A DNA stretch of 64,000 bases, taken from the NCBI GenBank assembly GCA_964635375.1, contig CAZWOU010000002.1:1-64000 (forward strand), read 5' to 3'. This DNA is from CAZMNY01 sp964635375 (GTDB taxonomy: Bacteria > Planctomycetota > Planctomycetia > Pirellulales > Pirellulaceae). A model generated the notes under the pieces. That model saw nothing but the letters and a program-made list of their open reading frames with translations, searched no databases and was not told where the DNA came from. Both the position numbers and the translations under genes were made by a program. Of the stretch, positions 43,700 through 51,880 are shown in pieces. Every line of letters starts with the position of its first letter. Within the stretch, counting starts at the first letter, position 1.

Positions 43700-45034
43700 C
43701 TACTTTGCCGCGGTCTTCCAATACTCAGGTAGATCCGAACTTGTATCTAAGAGGATCTCGTAAATCGCCTTCCGGTCGACAGCCGTAAGGTGTGAAAACG
43801 ACTTGCTCTGATCTTTGCCCGACAAGACTTCCCACAATCGTCTATACACCTGACTCTTCACATCGGCCGGCAGAGTCTTAAACGAATCGGAGTAGATCAA
43901 GTAGCTGCATGGATACTTGAAGATGCGGCGTTTGAGGTCAAAGTCCCTCAGGGAACGCCCCTTCTTGTCCCTCTGTCCAAGGGCCGCGAAGTGTTCCGTG
44001 AAATTGGAAGTTCCCTTGATCTCATCCGTCAAAGCAAATTCGTCGCTAAACAACATGTACTTGACTAGCTTCTCAGTGGCGGAAGCAATTCTTCGTTGAG
44101 TCGATGCGCTGACGAAATCTTCGGGTCTCTGCAGGGCGCGGTTCATCACGTCGCAGTGATGGTTGGCCAATCGCGTTTCGTAGCTGGCGAAGGTGATGTG
44201 GTTGTGCATCTCAGTCTGATGCTCCAAGACCATCAAAGCCACGATGTCGCTGTGGGGGCTGAGGTACAGATCGGTCCGCGTCAGCTTGCTCAGGTCGGTG
44301 ATGTTGGCGCCAGCCTCCATATCGAGGTTCTCCGGACCGCTGCTCCTGGGCGTGGTTACATTGCCCATGTGACGTTGGCGACCATGAGTTCCGCTGACAT
44401 ACCAACCGCCCCACCGCTGTTTGAGAGGGCTGGCGTGGTTTGTGCGAAAGGTGCCCGATCCGAAATTCGGTTGCCCGCTGGGGGCAGGATAGACAGAGCG
44501 CACCAGGTGCCCCGGCACGCCCTCCGTTCTCGAGGAGGCGTGGCAGACCAGGCAACTCCCCTGGTCGCGTACGAATTTGGCTGGCTTGGTTCCGTCTTGC
44601 CGCATACTGTAGAAGACTGCTCCCTGACGCGCATCGACGGAAGAGACTTCGATCACTTCGCCGTTGGACACCCAGCCAATGTAGTTCGAGTCGTTAAAAT
44701 ACAAGGCTCGCGGAGTCCATGGGGCAATTCGCCGCAATTGAAAACTCGTTTTTGAGAAGACCAGCATTTGTGACGATGGCGAAATGTCGAGGGCAGCGAG
44801 CACGGACTTCAAATAGCCGTGTTCTTCGTCCCACTTCAGCTCGATCTGCCCCTTGTCCATCCGCCGCTGCAGCTGGGCGACCGGGTCGTTCACTTCGCTG
44901 GCGGAGTAGTTGATCGGCTCACGATCGAAAGAAATCTGAGCCCTCGCGGGCTGCTCGCTGGCGGCGACAATCGCCAGGACGATTGAAACCAAAGCGACTG
45001 AAGCCAGTCGTTGAATACCATGGTCAGGTTTCAT
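43700..45034 (-). CDS. Exported mono-haem cytochrome c-like protein
   Basis: From ATG 45034 (444 aa) a signal peptide ends near ARAQIS. A single CXXCH haem site is at 161-165 (CLVCH). The motif is followed by GVPGHLVRSVYPAPSGQPNF and SPLKQRWGGWYVSGTHGRQR. The second half is alpha-helical (HITFASYETRLANHH, KLVKYMLFSDEFALTDEI) with several His residues that could be distal ligands. I do not recognise a named family. It lies between hcp and the Rrf2 gene on the same strand (54 bp and 27 bp gaps), so a periplasmic role in nitrogen-oxide or redox chemistry is a fair guess, not shown. Confidence 0.75.
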   Translation of the reverse strand: MKPDHGIQRLASVALVSIVLAIVAASEQPARAQISFDREPINYSASEVNDPVAQLQRRMDKGQIELKWDEEHGYLKSVLAALDISPSSQMLVFSKTSFQLRRIAPWTPRALYFNDSNYIGWVSNGEVIEVSSVDARQGAVFYSMRQDGTKPAKFVRDQGSCLVCHASSRTEGVPGHLVRSVYPAPSGQPNFGSGTFRTNHASPLKQRWGGWYVSGTHGRQRHMGNVTTPRSSGPENLDMEAGANITDLSKLTRTDLYLSPHSDIVALMVLEHQTEMHNHITFASYETRLANHHCDVMNRALQRPEDFVSASTQRRIASATEKLVKYMLFSDEFALTDEIKGTSNFTEHFAALGQRDKKGRSLRDFDLKRRIFKYPCSYLIYSDSFKTLPADVKSQVYRRLWEVLSGKDQSKSFSHLTAVDRKAIYEILLDTSSDLPEYWKTAAK

Positions 45035-45088
45035 ATCTTCGCCTTCCTTCCGATGCAGCTCGCCTAAATTGTCGCTGTGCCGCTCGTG

Positions 45089-46372
45089 TTAACTAAGCTG
45101 AAACAGCTCTGCTGGCGGTACGCTTTCGGTGAGTTTCAGATCAAACGTGTCTTGTAGAATCTTAAACACGTTCGGGGTGACAAAGGCCGGCGCCACTGGT
45201 CCGATCCGAATTCCTTTGACGCCCAAGTGGAGTAGAGTCAGCAACACCGCGACCGCTTTCTGCTCGAACCATGAGATGGCCATCGTCAGAGGCAAGTCGT
45301 TGACCCCGCACTCGAACGCCCCCGCCAACGCCACTGCGACTTGAATCGCGCCGTAGGCGTCATTGCACTGCCCCATGTCTAGCAATCGGGGGATTCCAGC
45401 GACGGTGCCGTAGTCGCGGTCGCGGATGCGGAACTTGCCGCAACCCAAGGTTAAGATGACGGACTCGTTCGGCGTGGCTTCCGCGAACTGGGTGAAATAG
45501 TTGCGGCCGGACTCGGCTCCGTCGCAGCCGCCAATCAGATAGAAATGCTTGATCTCACCCGACTTGACGGCTGCCACTACTTGTTCGGCCAGCCCCAGAA
45601 TCACACTGTGGTGAAAGCCGATTGTCGATTCGCCCGTCTTGTTGTCGGCCAGCGGCGCGCATTGCTTCGCCATTTCAATGACTGGGGAGAAGTCGCTGCC
45701 AGTCAGTCGCGTTCCGCCCGGGACCGCAGTCACACGAGTTGTGAATAGTCGGTCTTTGTACGATTCCCAAGGGATCAGCACGCAGTTGGTGGTGCCCACG
45801 ATGGGACCGCTAAACTGAGAGAATTCGACCTGCTGATTTTGCCAAGCCGTGCCGAAATGGCCCGCCAGATGTTCGTGCGCGCGCAGATTGGGGTAACTGT
45901 GGGCCGGCAACATCTCACCATGGGTGTAGACATTCACGCCGGCTCCGGCTGCTTGCTTAAGCAGTTCCGCCAAGTCCGGCAAGTCGTGGCCGGTCACCAA
46001 GATGCCGGGGCCCGCTTTCGTGCCCTCATAGACCGCGGTGGGCGTCGGCGTGCCATATTGCTCTATGTGCCCGACGTCCAGCATTTCCATCACTTTGAGA
46101 TTGATTCGTCCGCATTCCAGCACCAATTCCAGCAAGCTGCCAAGATCGAAGTTCACGTTGGTCACCGTGGCGAACAAGGCCTCCTCGATGAACTCGCTAA
46201 CCTCGTCGTCCGTCTTGCCCAGCCTTCGAGCATGATTCGCGTAAGCAGCCACACCCTTGACGCCGTAGAGTAGAATCTCCTGCAGCGACTGCATGTCTTC
46301 GTCCTTGCCGCAGACACCAACATCGACACAACCAGTTCCGTTGGCGGTTTGCTCACATTGATTGCAAAACAT
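45089..46372 (-). CDS. hcp: Hybrid cluster protein (hydroxylamine reductase family)
   Basis: Hcp reduces NO to N2O or hydroxylamine to ammonia with a hybrid 4Fe-2S-2O cluster. From ATG 46372 the N-terminus has MFCNQCEQTANGTGCVDVGV with cluster cysteines C3, C6, C15 and C21. The ligands of the hybrid cluster appear intact in TGHDLPDL, THGEMLPAH, TTNCVLIP, GGCDGAES, TLGCGKFR, DMGQCND and SWFEQKAV. At 427 residues it is about 110 shorter than the usual 540 and lacks part of the first helical domain, as in short-form Hcp. A start at 46471 is open but would sit on the promoter. It heads the hcp-cytochrome-rrf2 set. Confidence 0.93.
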   Translation of the reverse strand: MFCNQCEQTANGTGCVDVGVCGKDEDMQSLQEILLYGVKGVAAYANHARRLGKTDDEVSEFIEEALFATVTNVNFDLGSLLELVLECGRINLKVMEMLDVGHIEQYGTPTPTAVYEGTKAGPGILVTGHDLPDLAELLKQAAGAGVNVYTHGEMLPAHSYPNLRAHEHLAGHFGTAWQNQQVEFSQFSGPIVGTTNCVLIPWESYKDRLFTTRVTAVPGGTRLTGSDFSPVIEMAKQCAPLADNKTGESTIGFHHSVILGLAEQVVAAVKSGEIKHFYLIGGCDGAESGRNYFTQFAEATPNESVILTLGCGKFRIRDRDYGTVAGIPRLLDMGQCNDAYGAIQVAVALAGAFECGVNDLPLTMAISWFEQKAVAVLLTLLHLGVKGIRIGPVAPAFVTPNVFKILQDTFDLKLTESVPPAELFQLS

Positions 46373-46484
46373 GGCTTCCAATCCTCTCACTAGTTGTTCT
46401 TGCGTCTGCCAGCAGTGCGATACGTCACGGCAACGCTGGGCCTCCGCGTCGGAGTCATCTTGTTCAGACATAGTTGCATACTTA

Positions 46485-46508
46485 AAATCGGATGTCAACA
46501 TCCAATTT
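46485..46508. promoter_or_regulatory. 24-bp palindromic operator between hcp and protoglobin
   Basis: Left half AAATCGGATGTC (46485-46496) pairs with right half AACATCCAATTT (46497-46508) at 10 of 12 positions. On the minus strand it contains a perfect TTGACA (46498-46493), a likely -35 element for hcp, followed after 17 bp by a weak AACTAT. It lies 34 bp before the protoglobin ATG. A good candidate site for the Rrf2 regulator encoded at the end of the hcp set. Confidence 0.6.
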
Positions 46509-46542
46509 AGCGCCATTATCACTTGATTTGAGGAACTAGGCG

Positions 46543-47118
46543 ATGGAGCATGTAGACGAGGCGAGTCTGGAGAGTGACCTGATCGCGCGCTATCGATTTG
46601 TGGCCGAATTCATCGGATTTGGCGAGGAAGACGTGAAAGCGATTCACGCGTCGGCTGGTTATTTGGCCCCGCTAATCCCTCAGATTGTCGAGCAAACCTA
46701 CGACAAGCTGCTGTCCTATGACGCCACCGCGAGACATTTTGTGCCTCGGCAGAAAGGGTACGATGGGCCTCTGCCGACTTCGCTGGACGACCTCGCGTCG
46801 AGCCACCCGCAGATCCAGTTCCGCAAAGACCACCTCAACCGGTATTTGATGCATCTTGTGGGGCACGCCTACAACGACAAGATGGCCCTATTTCTCGACA
46901 TGGCGGGCAAGATCCACACGCCCAAGGCGGGCAATGAGGAGATCGACGTGTCGCTTGTGCAGATGAACGCTCTGCTGGGACTGCTTGCCGACTTGGTGTT
47001 CGAAGCCATCCTCGGGTTGAGTCTGGACGAGGAGACGAAAGCGCGCACCATGCGGGCGTTCAACAAGCTGTTTTGGATCCAAAACGACTTGGTTACTCGG
47101 CACTACCAACAACCGTGA
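46543..47118 (+). CDS. Single-domain protoglobin
   Basis: The 191-residue protein matches the protoglobin/globin-coupled sensor fold (PF11563): YRFVAEFIGFGEEDVKAI, IVEQTYDKLLSYDATARHFV, RKDHLNRYLMHLVGHAYNDK, then IHTPKAGNEEIDVSLVQMNALLG with the proximal His, and FNKLFWIQNDLVTRHYQ. It has no kinase, cyclase or chemotaxis output domain. Protoglobins bind O2, CO and NO. Divergent from hcp and sharing the palindrome between them, it probably serves as NO binder or detoxifier in the same response. GAGG stands ahead of the ATG. Confidence 0.92.
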   Translation: MEHVDEASLESDLIARYRFVAEFIGFGEEDVKAIHASAGYLAPLIPQIVEQTYDKLLSYDATARHFVPRQKGYDGPLPTSLDDLASSHPQIQFRKDHLNRYLMHLVGHAYNDKMALFLDMAGKIHTPKAGNEEIDVSLVQMNALLGLLADLVFEAILGLSLDEETKARTMRAFNKLFWIQNDLVTRHYQQP

Positions 47119-47175
47119 TGTCGCCGCGAGGGAGTGCTTGTTCAGCTTACTGACTTGTGTGTGGCCCAGCTGGGT

Positions 47176-48153
47176 TTAGGTCGGGTTGACCCAACAGCGG
47201 AGCGGCGTGTCGGAGAGCCCGGCGATCAGGTTATCCGCGGCGATTTCGGCCATCCCGTTGCGGCTTGAGACGGTCCCGCTGGCGATGTGGGGTGCGATGA
47301 TACAGTTGGGCGACGAGAGCAGGGGGTCGTCCATCGGGATCGGCTCGGGGTCAGTGACGTCGAGGCCAGCTGCGAAGATTTCGCCCGAGCTCAGGGCTTG
47401 AGAGAGGTCGGCCGCGACGTGAATCGGGCCGCGCGCGGTGTTGATGAAGACTGCCGTGTTCTTCATCTTCTTGAACGTCTCCGCATTGAACAACCCTTTG
47501 GTTGTTTCGTTGAGATCGGTGTGCACCGAAACGAAGTCGGATTCGCCCAACAGCTGATCTAGCTCCACTCGTTTGGCGCCCAGTTGCTGTTCGGCCGTTT
47601 CGTTGCTGTAATTATCGTGGTAAAGAACATCCATGTCCCAACCGCCGTGACAACGTTTGGCCATCGCGAAACCAATACGTCCCATCCCCACGACGCCGAT
47701 CGTCTTGCCGATCAGATCGCAGCCGATCAGCCCTAATGGCTCCCAGGTCTTCCAGTTTCCCGCCCGAATGTAGTCTTGGGCTTCGACGATCCGCCGCGCT
47801 GCGGAGATCAGAAGCGTGAAAGCCATATCGGCGGTTGCATGGGTGAGCACATCGGGCGTATTGCCAACTCGAATGCCACGGCTGTTGGCTTGCTCAATAT
47901 CAATGTTGTTGTAGCCAACCGCAAAATTGCTGATGACCTTGAGCTGCGGCCCCGCCGCGTCCATAAACTCCGCATCGATTCGCTCGGTCAACAATGACAG
48001 AACGCCCTCGCATCCCTCGACCCGCCTCAGCAATTCCGCTCGCTCCGGCGGAAGCGGCCCATCCCAGACGTCGGCCTCGCAGTGCTTCAAGACTTGCTGT
48101 AGACCAGCTTCGGGGATCTTTCGAGTCACGAATACGCGGGGGCGATCCGACAT
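47176..48153 (-). CDS. D-2-hydroxyacid dehydrogenase (glyoxylate/hydroxypyruvate reductase type)
   Basis: The 325-residue protein shows the family signature: VISNFAVGYNNIDIEQANSR, GVRVGNTPDVLTHATADMA-like region, the NAD-binding GKTIGVVGMGRIGFAMAKRC and the catalytic triad Arg (INTARGPIH), Glu (DVTDPEPIPM) and His (APHIASGTVS). This form resembles hydroxypyruvate/glyoxylate reductases, which turn glyoxylate into glycolate or hydroxypyruvate into glycerate. It is followed on the same strand by a second family member 97 bp upstream, suggesting linked roles in 2-oxoacid or serine metabolism. Confidence 0.93.
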   Translation of the reverse strand: MSDRPRVFVTRKIPEAGLQQVLKHCEADVWDGPLPPERAELLRRVEGCEGVLSLLTERIDAEFMDAAGPQLKVISNFAVGYNNIDIEQANSRGIRVGNTPDVLTHATADMAFTLLISAARRIVEAQDYIRAGNWKTWEPLGLIGCDLIGKTIGVVGMGRIGFAMAKRCHGGWDMDVLYHDNYSNETAEQQLGAKRVELDQLLGESDFVSVHTDLNETTKGLFNAETFKKMKNTAVFINTARGPIHVAADLSQALSSGEIFAAGLDVTDPEPIPMDDPLLSSPNCIIAPHIASGTVSSRNGMAEIAADNLIAGLSDTPLRCWVNPT

Positions 48154-48249
48154 GCAAGCATCCTTTTCTCGTTCAGTTATTCACTGTGCGTCTGGCCGAC
48201 TATTGTTGCGGATAACGTCTGGCTTGGGGAGGCTGCGATCGCCGATTGA

Positions 48250-49218
48250 CTAGGAGATGACGTTTTGCGGTTGTCCGTCGAGGAAGGCCAGGACATTGTC
48301 CACGGCGCCTTGATTGAGAGCGTCGACGCCTTCGGGCGTGTGGTCTGCGCTGTGAGGAGTGAGTACCACTTGCTCGCATTCGAGCAGCGGATGTCCTTCC
48401 CCTAACGGTTCCTCGTCGTAAACATCCACCGCTGCTCCTCCCAGCCGTCCGGACTGCAGGTAGTGGACGAGCGCTTGGGTGTCGACGATGGGGCCTCGCG
48501 CTGTATTTACCAATATGGCGCCCGGCTTCATCTGTTCCAATTGATCACGCCCAATAAACCCGCGGCTCTCGTCTGTCAGCATGATGTGAAGCGAGACCAC
48601 GTCGCTTTGCCTCAGGAGTTGATCGAGCTCGACATACTCCACACCCAATTCGGCGGCTCGCGCCGCATCGGGATTAAACGTCCAGGCAATCACTCGCATT
48701 CCAATTGCTTTGGCCAAGCGCACGACCTGGTTTCCGATGGCGCCAGTGCCAACCACGCCCAGTGTTGCGTTGCTAAGCAGCAGGTTGTCGCAACGGCGCC
48801 AGCGACCCGCTCGCAGTTCACTTGTCTGGTAACAGAGACGTTTGGCGGCGCCGAGGATCAGAGCCAACGCATGCTCGGCGACGATAGCGGCTGTCTTCCC
48901 CGGAATATTGCAGAGCGCAATGTTGCGTTCGCGGATCGCGTCGAGATCGAACGAGTCGGCGCCAATGGAGCAGGTGGAGATCATCTTCAGCTTCTCCAAC
49001 TGCAACAAGTCCTCTCGTCGCCAGTGCATGTTGCCGCGAGAATTGATCATCAAGTCCGCTTCGCGCACCCGCTCGACTTGCTCGGCCCGGCTGCCTGGCC
49101 ATTCCGAGTAGAGCTTGATGTTGACACGGTTTCTAAGCCGCTGTAGTTGAGGCGAATTGCCGATTTGAGTAGGCGCGTCACCGGGGATAACGAGCAGAGG
49201 AAGTTGCGGCTCGGCGAT
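48250..49218 (-). CDS. D-2-hydroxyacid dehydrogenase with no standard start codon
   Basis: The core is typical: NAD motif ATLGVVGTGAIGNQVVRLAK, Arg in VNTARGPIVDT, Glu in DVYDEEPLGEG and His in VVLTPHSADHTP. The only standard in-frame start is a GTG at 49068, which gives 272 residues and removes the N-terminal half of the substrate domain. The same frame is open upstream to a TGA and encodes sensible sequence (LPLLVIPGDAPTQIG, RNRVNIKLYSEWPGS). An ATC at 49218 sits 8 bp after AAGGAG and would give 322 residues, the normal family length. Either ATC is used as start, or an indel hides the real one. The substrate is unknown. Confidence 0.85.
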   Translation of the reverse strand: MAEPQLPLLVIPGDAPTQIGNSPQLQRLRNRVNIKLYSEWPGSRAEQVERVREADLMINSRGNMHWRREDLLQLEKLKMISTCSIGADSFDLDAIRERNIALCNIPGKTAAIVAEHALALILGAAKRLCYQTSELRAGRWRRCDNLLLSNATLGVVGTGAIGNQVVRLAKAIGMRVIAWTFNPDAARAAELGVEYVELDQLLRQSDVVSLHIMLTDESRGFIGRDQLEQMKPGAILVNTARGPIVDTQALVHYLQSGRLGGAAVDVYDEEPLGEGHPLLECEQVVLTPHSADHTPEGVDALNQGAVDNVLAFLDGQPQNVIS

Positions 49219-49246
49219 GGGTCATTCTCCTTGAGGTGAGCCAGTT

Positions 49247-49285
49247 CGTGCTGGGTTATCGTGCTGGGTTATCGTGCTGGGTTAT
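49247..49285. repeat. 13-bp repeat, three perfect copies
   Basis: CGTGCTGGGTTAT occurs at 49247, 49260 and 49273 without mismatch, just upstream of the dehydrogenase gene. The unit has no similarity to the repeat around the gap 120 bp away, although the period is the same. Confidence 0.85.
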
Positions 49286-49399
49286 CGGCGCCCAAGCGTT
49301 GGAGGCTGTGGGTCGCGGCGGCGCTGACTGCTGCGGGCAGACCGATTCGTGTATTGGCAAATCCTTGTCGGCCCGCGAGGCCCAACGACTGCCGTCGCT

Positions 49400-49547
49400 T
49401 ATCGAGAGATCCTATCGAGAGACCCTATCNNNNNNNNNNNNNNNNNNNNNNNNNNNNNNNNNNNNNNNNNNNNNNNNNNNNNNNNNNNNNNNNNNNNNNN
49501 NNNNNNNNNNNNNNNNNNNNNNNNNNNNNCCTATCGAGAGACCCTAT
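49400..49547. repeat. 13-bp repeat array interrupted by an assembly gap
   Basis: TATCGAGAGATCC and TATCGAGAGACCC lead into the Ns on the left (49400-49429), and TATCGAGAGACCC with a partial copy follows on the right (49532-49547). The true array length is unknown because 49430-49529 is a 100-N placeholder. The right end overlaps the stop codon of the phosphatase gene. Confidence 0.8.
49430..49529. other. Assembly gap (100 N)
   Basis: Exactly 100 N, the usual placeholder for unknown length, inside a 13-bp repeat array. Confidence 0.99.
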
Positions 49548-51211
49548 CAACGACTGCGGCCGATGGTCATGATCGTGATGTCGTCGTTTTGCGGTCGGCC
49601 ATCAGCGTGCTTGCGGACATCCGCAAGTAGGGCTCGACCCAGCTCGTCGGCCTTGGGCGAGTTGTCGCGAATGAACTGCTCGATTCGCTCTTTGCCATAC
49701 AGGTCGCCAGCTGGATTCATTGCCTCATCGACTCCGTCCGTCACGACGACTACGGTCTCGCCCGGCTCGACGACGCGGGTGTCGACTTCGTACGGGTAGT
49801 CCTCCACGATGCCGATCGGCGGCCCCACCTTGTCATCATCGAATTCGCCGATTTTGCCATCCAGACAGCGAATCAGCGGCGACATATGGCCGGCGTTGAC
49901 GACGGACATTTCGTTGGTGGAAAAATCGATAATGATGAGAACGAACGTGACGAAGCGGCCCTCGACTGCGGTATCGCACATGTGGTCGTTAATCGCCATG
50001 GCGGCCTCGACCGGATCGTGACAGAACTTCATCGTACTCTGCACGCAGCTTGATATTCGAGACATGATCAAGGCGCCGGGAACGCCTTTGCCGGCGACGT
50101 CGCCAAAGGCGTAGCAAATCTTGTTTTCGTCCAGCACAAAGGCATCGTAGTAATCGCCGCCCACCGCCTGTGCGGAATCGTACGAGGCGAAGAACTCCCA
50201 TCCATCCCAGCCCGGCAAGTCCTCGGGCAGCAAGGCTCGCTGGACGTCGCGGGCAATTGCCAGTTCCCCGTCCTGCTTTTGCTTGGCAAGGAACGTTTCC
50301 ATCAGGCGAGCGTTCTCGTAGGACAGCGCGGCTTGTCCCGCCACCGCCATGAGCAGTTCCAGATCGTCTTCCTTGAACTGGCCCAAGGGGTTTTGCGAAT
50401 CGATGTCGATGATCCCCAGCGGTTCGCCGTCGAGACCCAGCATGGGCACGCACATCATCGAGCGAATGGACAGGTCGGCGATCGACTGACTCGCGCTAAA
50501 CTCAGCGGCGGCGTCGGCGGACAGCACGCCGGTCTTCTCTTCCAGGACTTTCGACACCACAGTCCGGCTGAGCCTCACTGTGGCGTCTTCGCCTTGGCGC
50601 CGGTGTCGGACAGCCCGCGACTGCATCTCTCCCGTCTTCTCGTTCTTCAGCAGAATGCAACCCCGGTCGGCGCTGGGGAAAATGCCAAACAGGGTCTCCA
50701 GGACTTTGGGCAGCAAGACGTTGAGGTCCATGGTGCCCGCGAGCGCCGTGCTGATCTCCAGCACAGCGGCCAGCTTGCTCTGGGCATTGGTTTCCAGGAC
50801 TCCAAACCGACCGCTGGGGCTCAATGCACCGGTAATCGTCGCGGAATCTTCGTCTTCGCTGGCAAAGCCGACCTGAAACGGGGCCACATGGGAGGAGCCG
50901 CCAAAGGCCGACATAGGCTCTTGCGCCTCACCCTCGAATCGCAATAGAACCGGACCGAAGTGAACCTGATCTCCGTCTCGCAGCTCGACCTTGGACGCGA
51001 TCCTTTCATTGTTCACAAACGTCCCGTTGCGGCTTTTTAGGTCCTCGAGATAGATGGCGCCATCTTCATTGATCAACTTGGCGTGGGTGCCGGATACCGC
51101 GTTGGAGCGAAGATGCATCGCACTGTCGGGGTGCCGGCCTACGATGGTCTCGTCTGAATCGAGCGAAAACGTGGCGAGATCTGTTCCTTCGACGACGATG
51201 AGCTTTGGCAT
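49547..51211 (-). CDS. FHA-GAF-SpoIIE (PP2C-type) phosphatase
   Basis: From ATG 51211 (554 aa) the N-terminal FHA domain reads ETIVGRHPDSAMHLRSNAVS and YLEDLKSRNGTFVNNERI, a phosphothreonine-binding fold. A GAF domain follows (LFGIFPSADRGCILLKNEKT, IRSMMCVPMLGLDGEPLGII). The C-terminal PP2C/RsbU domain has ARDVQRALLPEDLPGWDGWE, AQAVGGDYYDAF, YAFGDVAGKGVPGALIMSRI, VVNAGHMSPLIR and VVVVTDGVDEAMN, with the metal-binding Asp residues. Such proteins dephosphorylate anti-sigma antagonists and similar partners. No partner-switch genes are nearby. The C-terminal codons run into a repeat beside an assembly gap. Confidence 0.95.
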   Translation of the reverse strand: MPKLIVVEGTDLATFSLDSDETIVGRHPDSAMHLRSNAVSGTHAKLINEDGAIYLEDLKSRNGTFVNNERIASKVELRDGDQVHFGPVLLRFEGEAQEPMSAFGGSSHVAPFQVGFASEDEDSATITGALSPSGRFGVLETNAQSKLAAVLEISTALAGTMDLNVLLPKVLETLFGIFPSADRGCILLKNEKTGEMQSRAVRHRRQGEDATVRLSRTVVSKVLEEKTGVLSADAAAEFSASQSIADLSIRSMMCVPMLGLDGEPLGIIDIDSQNPLGQFKEDDLELLMAVAGQAALSYENARLMETFLAKQKQDGELAIARDVQRALLPEDLPGWDGWEFFASYDSAQAVGGDYYDAFVLDENKICYAFGDVAGKGVPGALIMSRISSCVQSTMKFCHDPVEAAMAINDHMCDTAVEGRFVTFVLIIIDFSTNEMSVVNAGHMSPLIRCLDGKIGEFDDDKVGPPIGIVEDYPYEVDTRVVEPGETVVVVTDGVDEAMNPAGDLYGKERIEQFIRDNSPKADELGRALLADVRKHADGRPQNDDITIMTIGRSR

Positions 51212-51497
51212 GGGTTCTTTCCGGAATAGCGATGGTATCCCCGCATGATACTCGTTTTTGCCCAGTTTTTCACGCGATTGGCGACGCTCCATTTCGTCAC
51301 CTCGACCGAAACCGGCGACGCCCCTCGGCGGCGATGCGCGGATTCTCGCCCATGGATCCGCTGTGGATCTCGACGCCAGCTTCCAGCATCCGCTAAACTG
51401 CCAACGATAACTGCCGTGCTAACACGATGAGCACGATAGCGCCGTTCGGCCGAATTGAGAAACTGGCGCCGTGTTTCCCCCAAAAACGAGGTTTGTG

Positions 51498-51695
51498 ATG
51501 AGCAAATTTATTGTCATTCCCATGGAAGACGGGCGGCGACAGTACATCAACACCGAACAAGTGCGAGCCGTTGCGGATCAACGCGATGAAGGCAATGTGG
51601 TCATTGAGTTCGACCACGACCACAAGTTGTATATGAGTCGCGAACGAGCGGCGCCATTTCTCAAGTGGCTGAAGAACGAAGTCACTGGCGGCTAA
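51498..51695 (+). CDS. Small hypothetical protein, 65 aa
   Basis: MSKFIVIPMEDGRRQYINTE begins a small, probably beta-strand-rich protein that ends APFLKWLKNEVTGG. GAGG lies 6 bp before the ATG at 51498; the frame also opens at 51471. It is divergent from the phosphatase gene and free-standing. The phrase EGNVVIEFDHDHKLYMSRE looks like a short strand pair. No family recognised, but codon use and the ribosome site support expression. Confidence 0.7.
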   Translation: MSKFIVIPMEDGRRQYINTEQVRAVADQRDEGNVVIEFDHDHKLYMSRERAAPFLKWLKNEVTGG

Positions 51696-51880
51696 GGGGA
51701 GTTCGCAAATGGGTGCGCAACTGAACCACCGAGATAGTCTGGAAAGCTCTGACGCTTCTCAGTTGCAGACCGCTAGTTTGCTCTCTCGCGTCGCCTAACA
51801 GTTGTTCGCGACCAGTTGGCCCACCGCGTCTGGACGGGCGAGTTCAGCCACAAGGCCCCGCGGGACTCGCCCGCTGAGTT

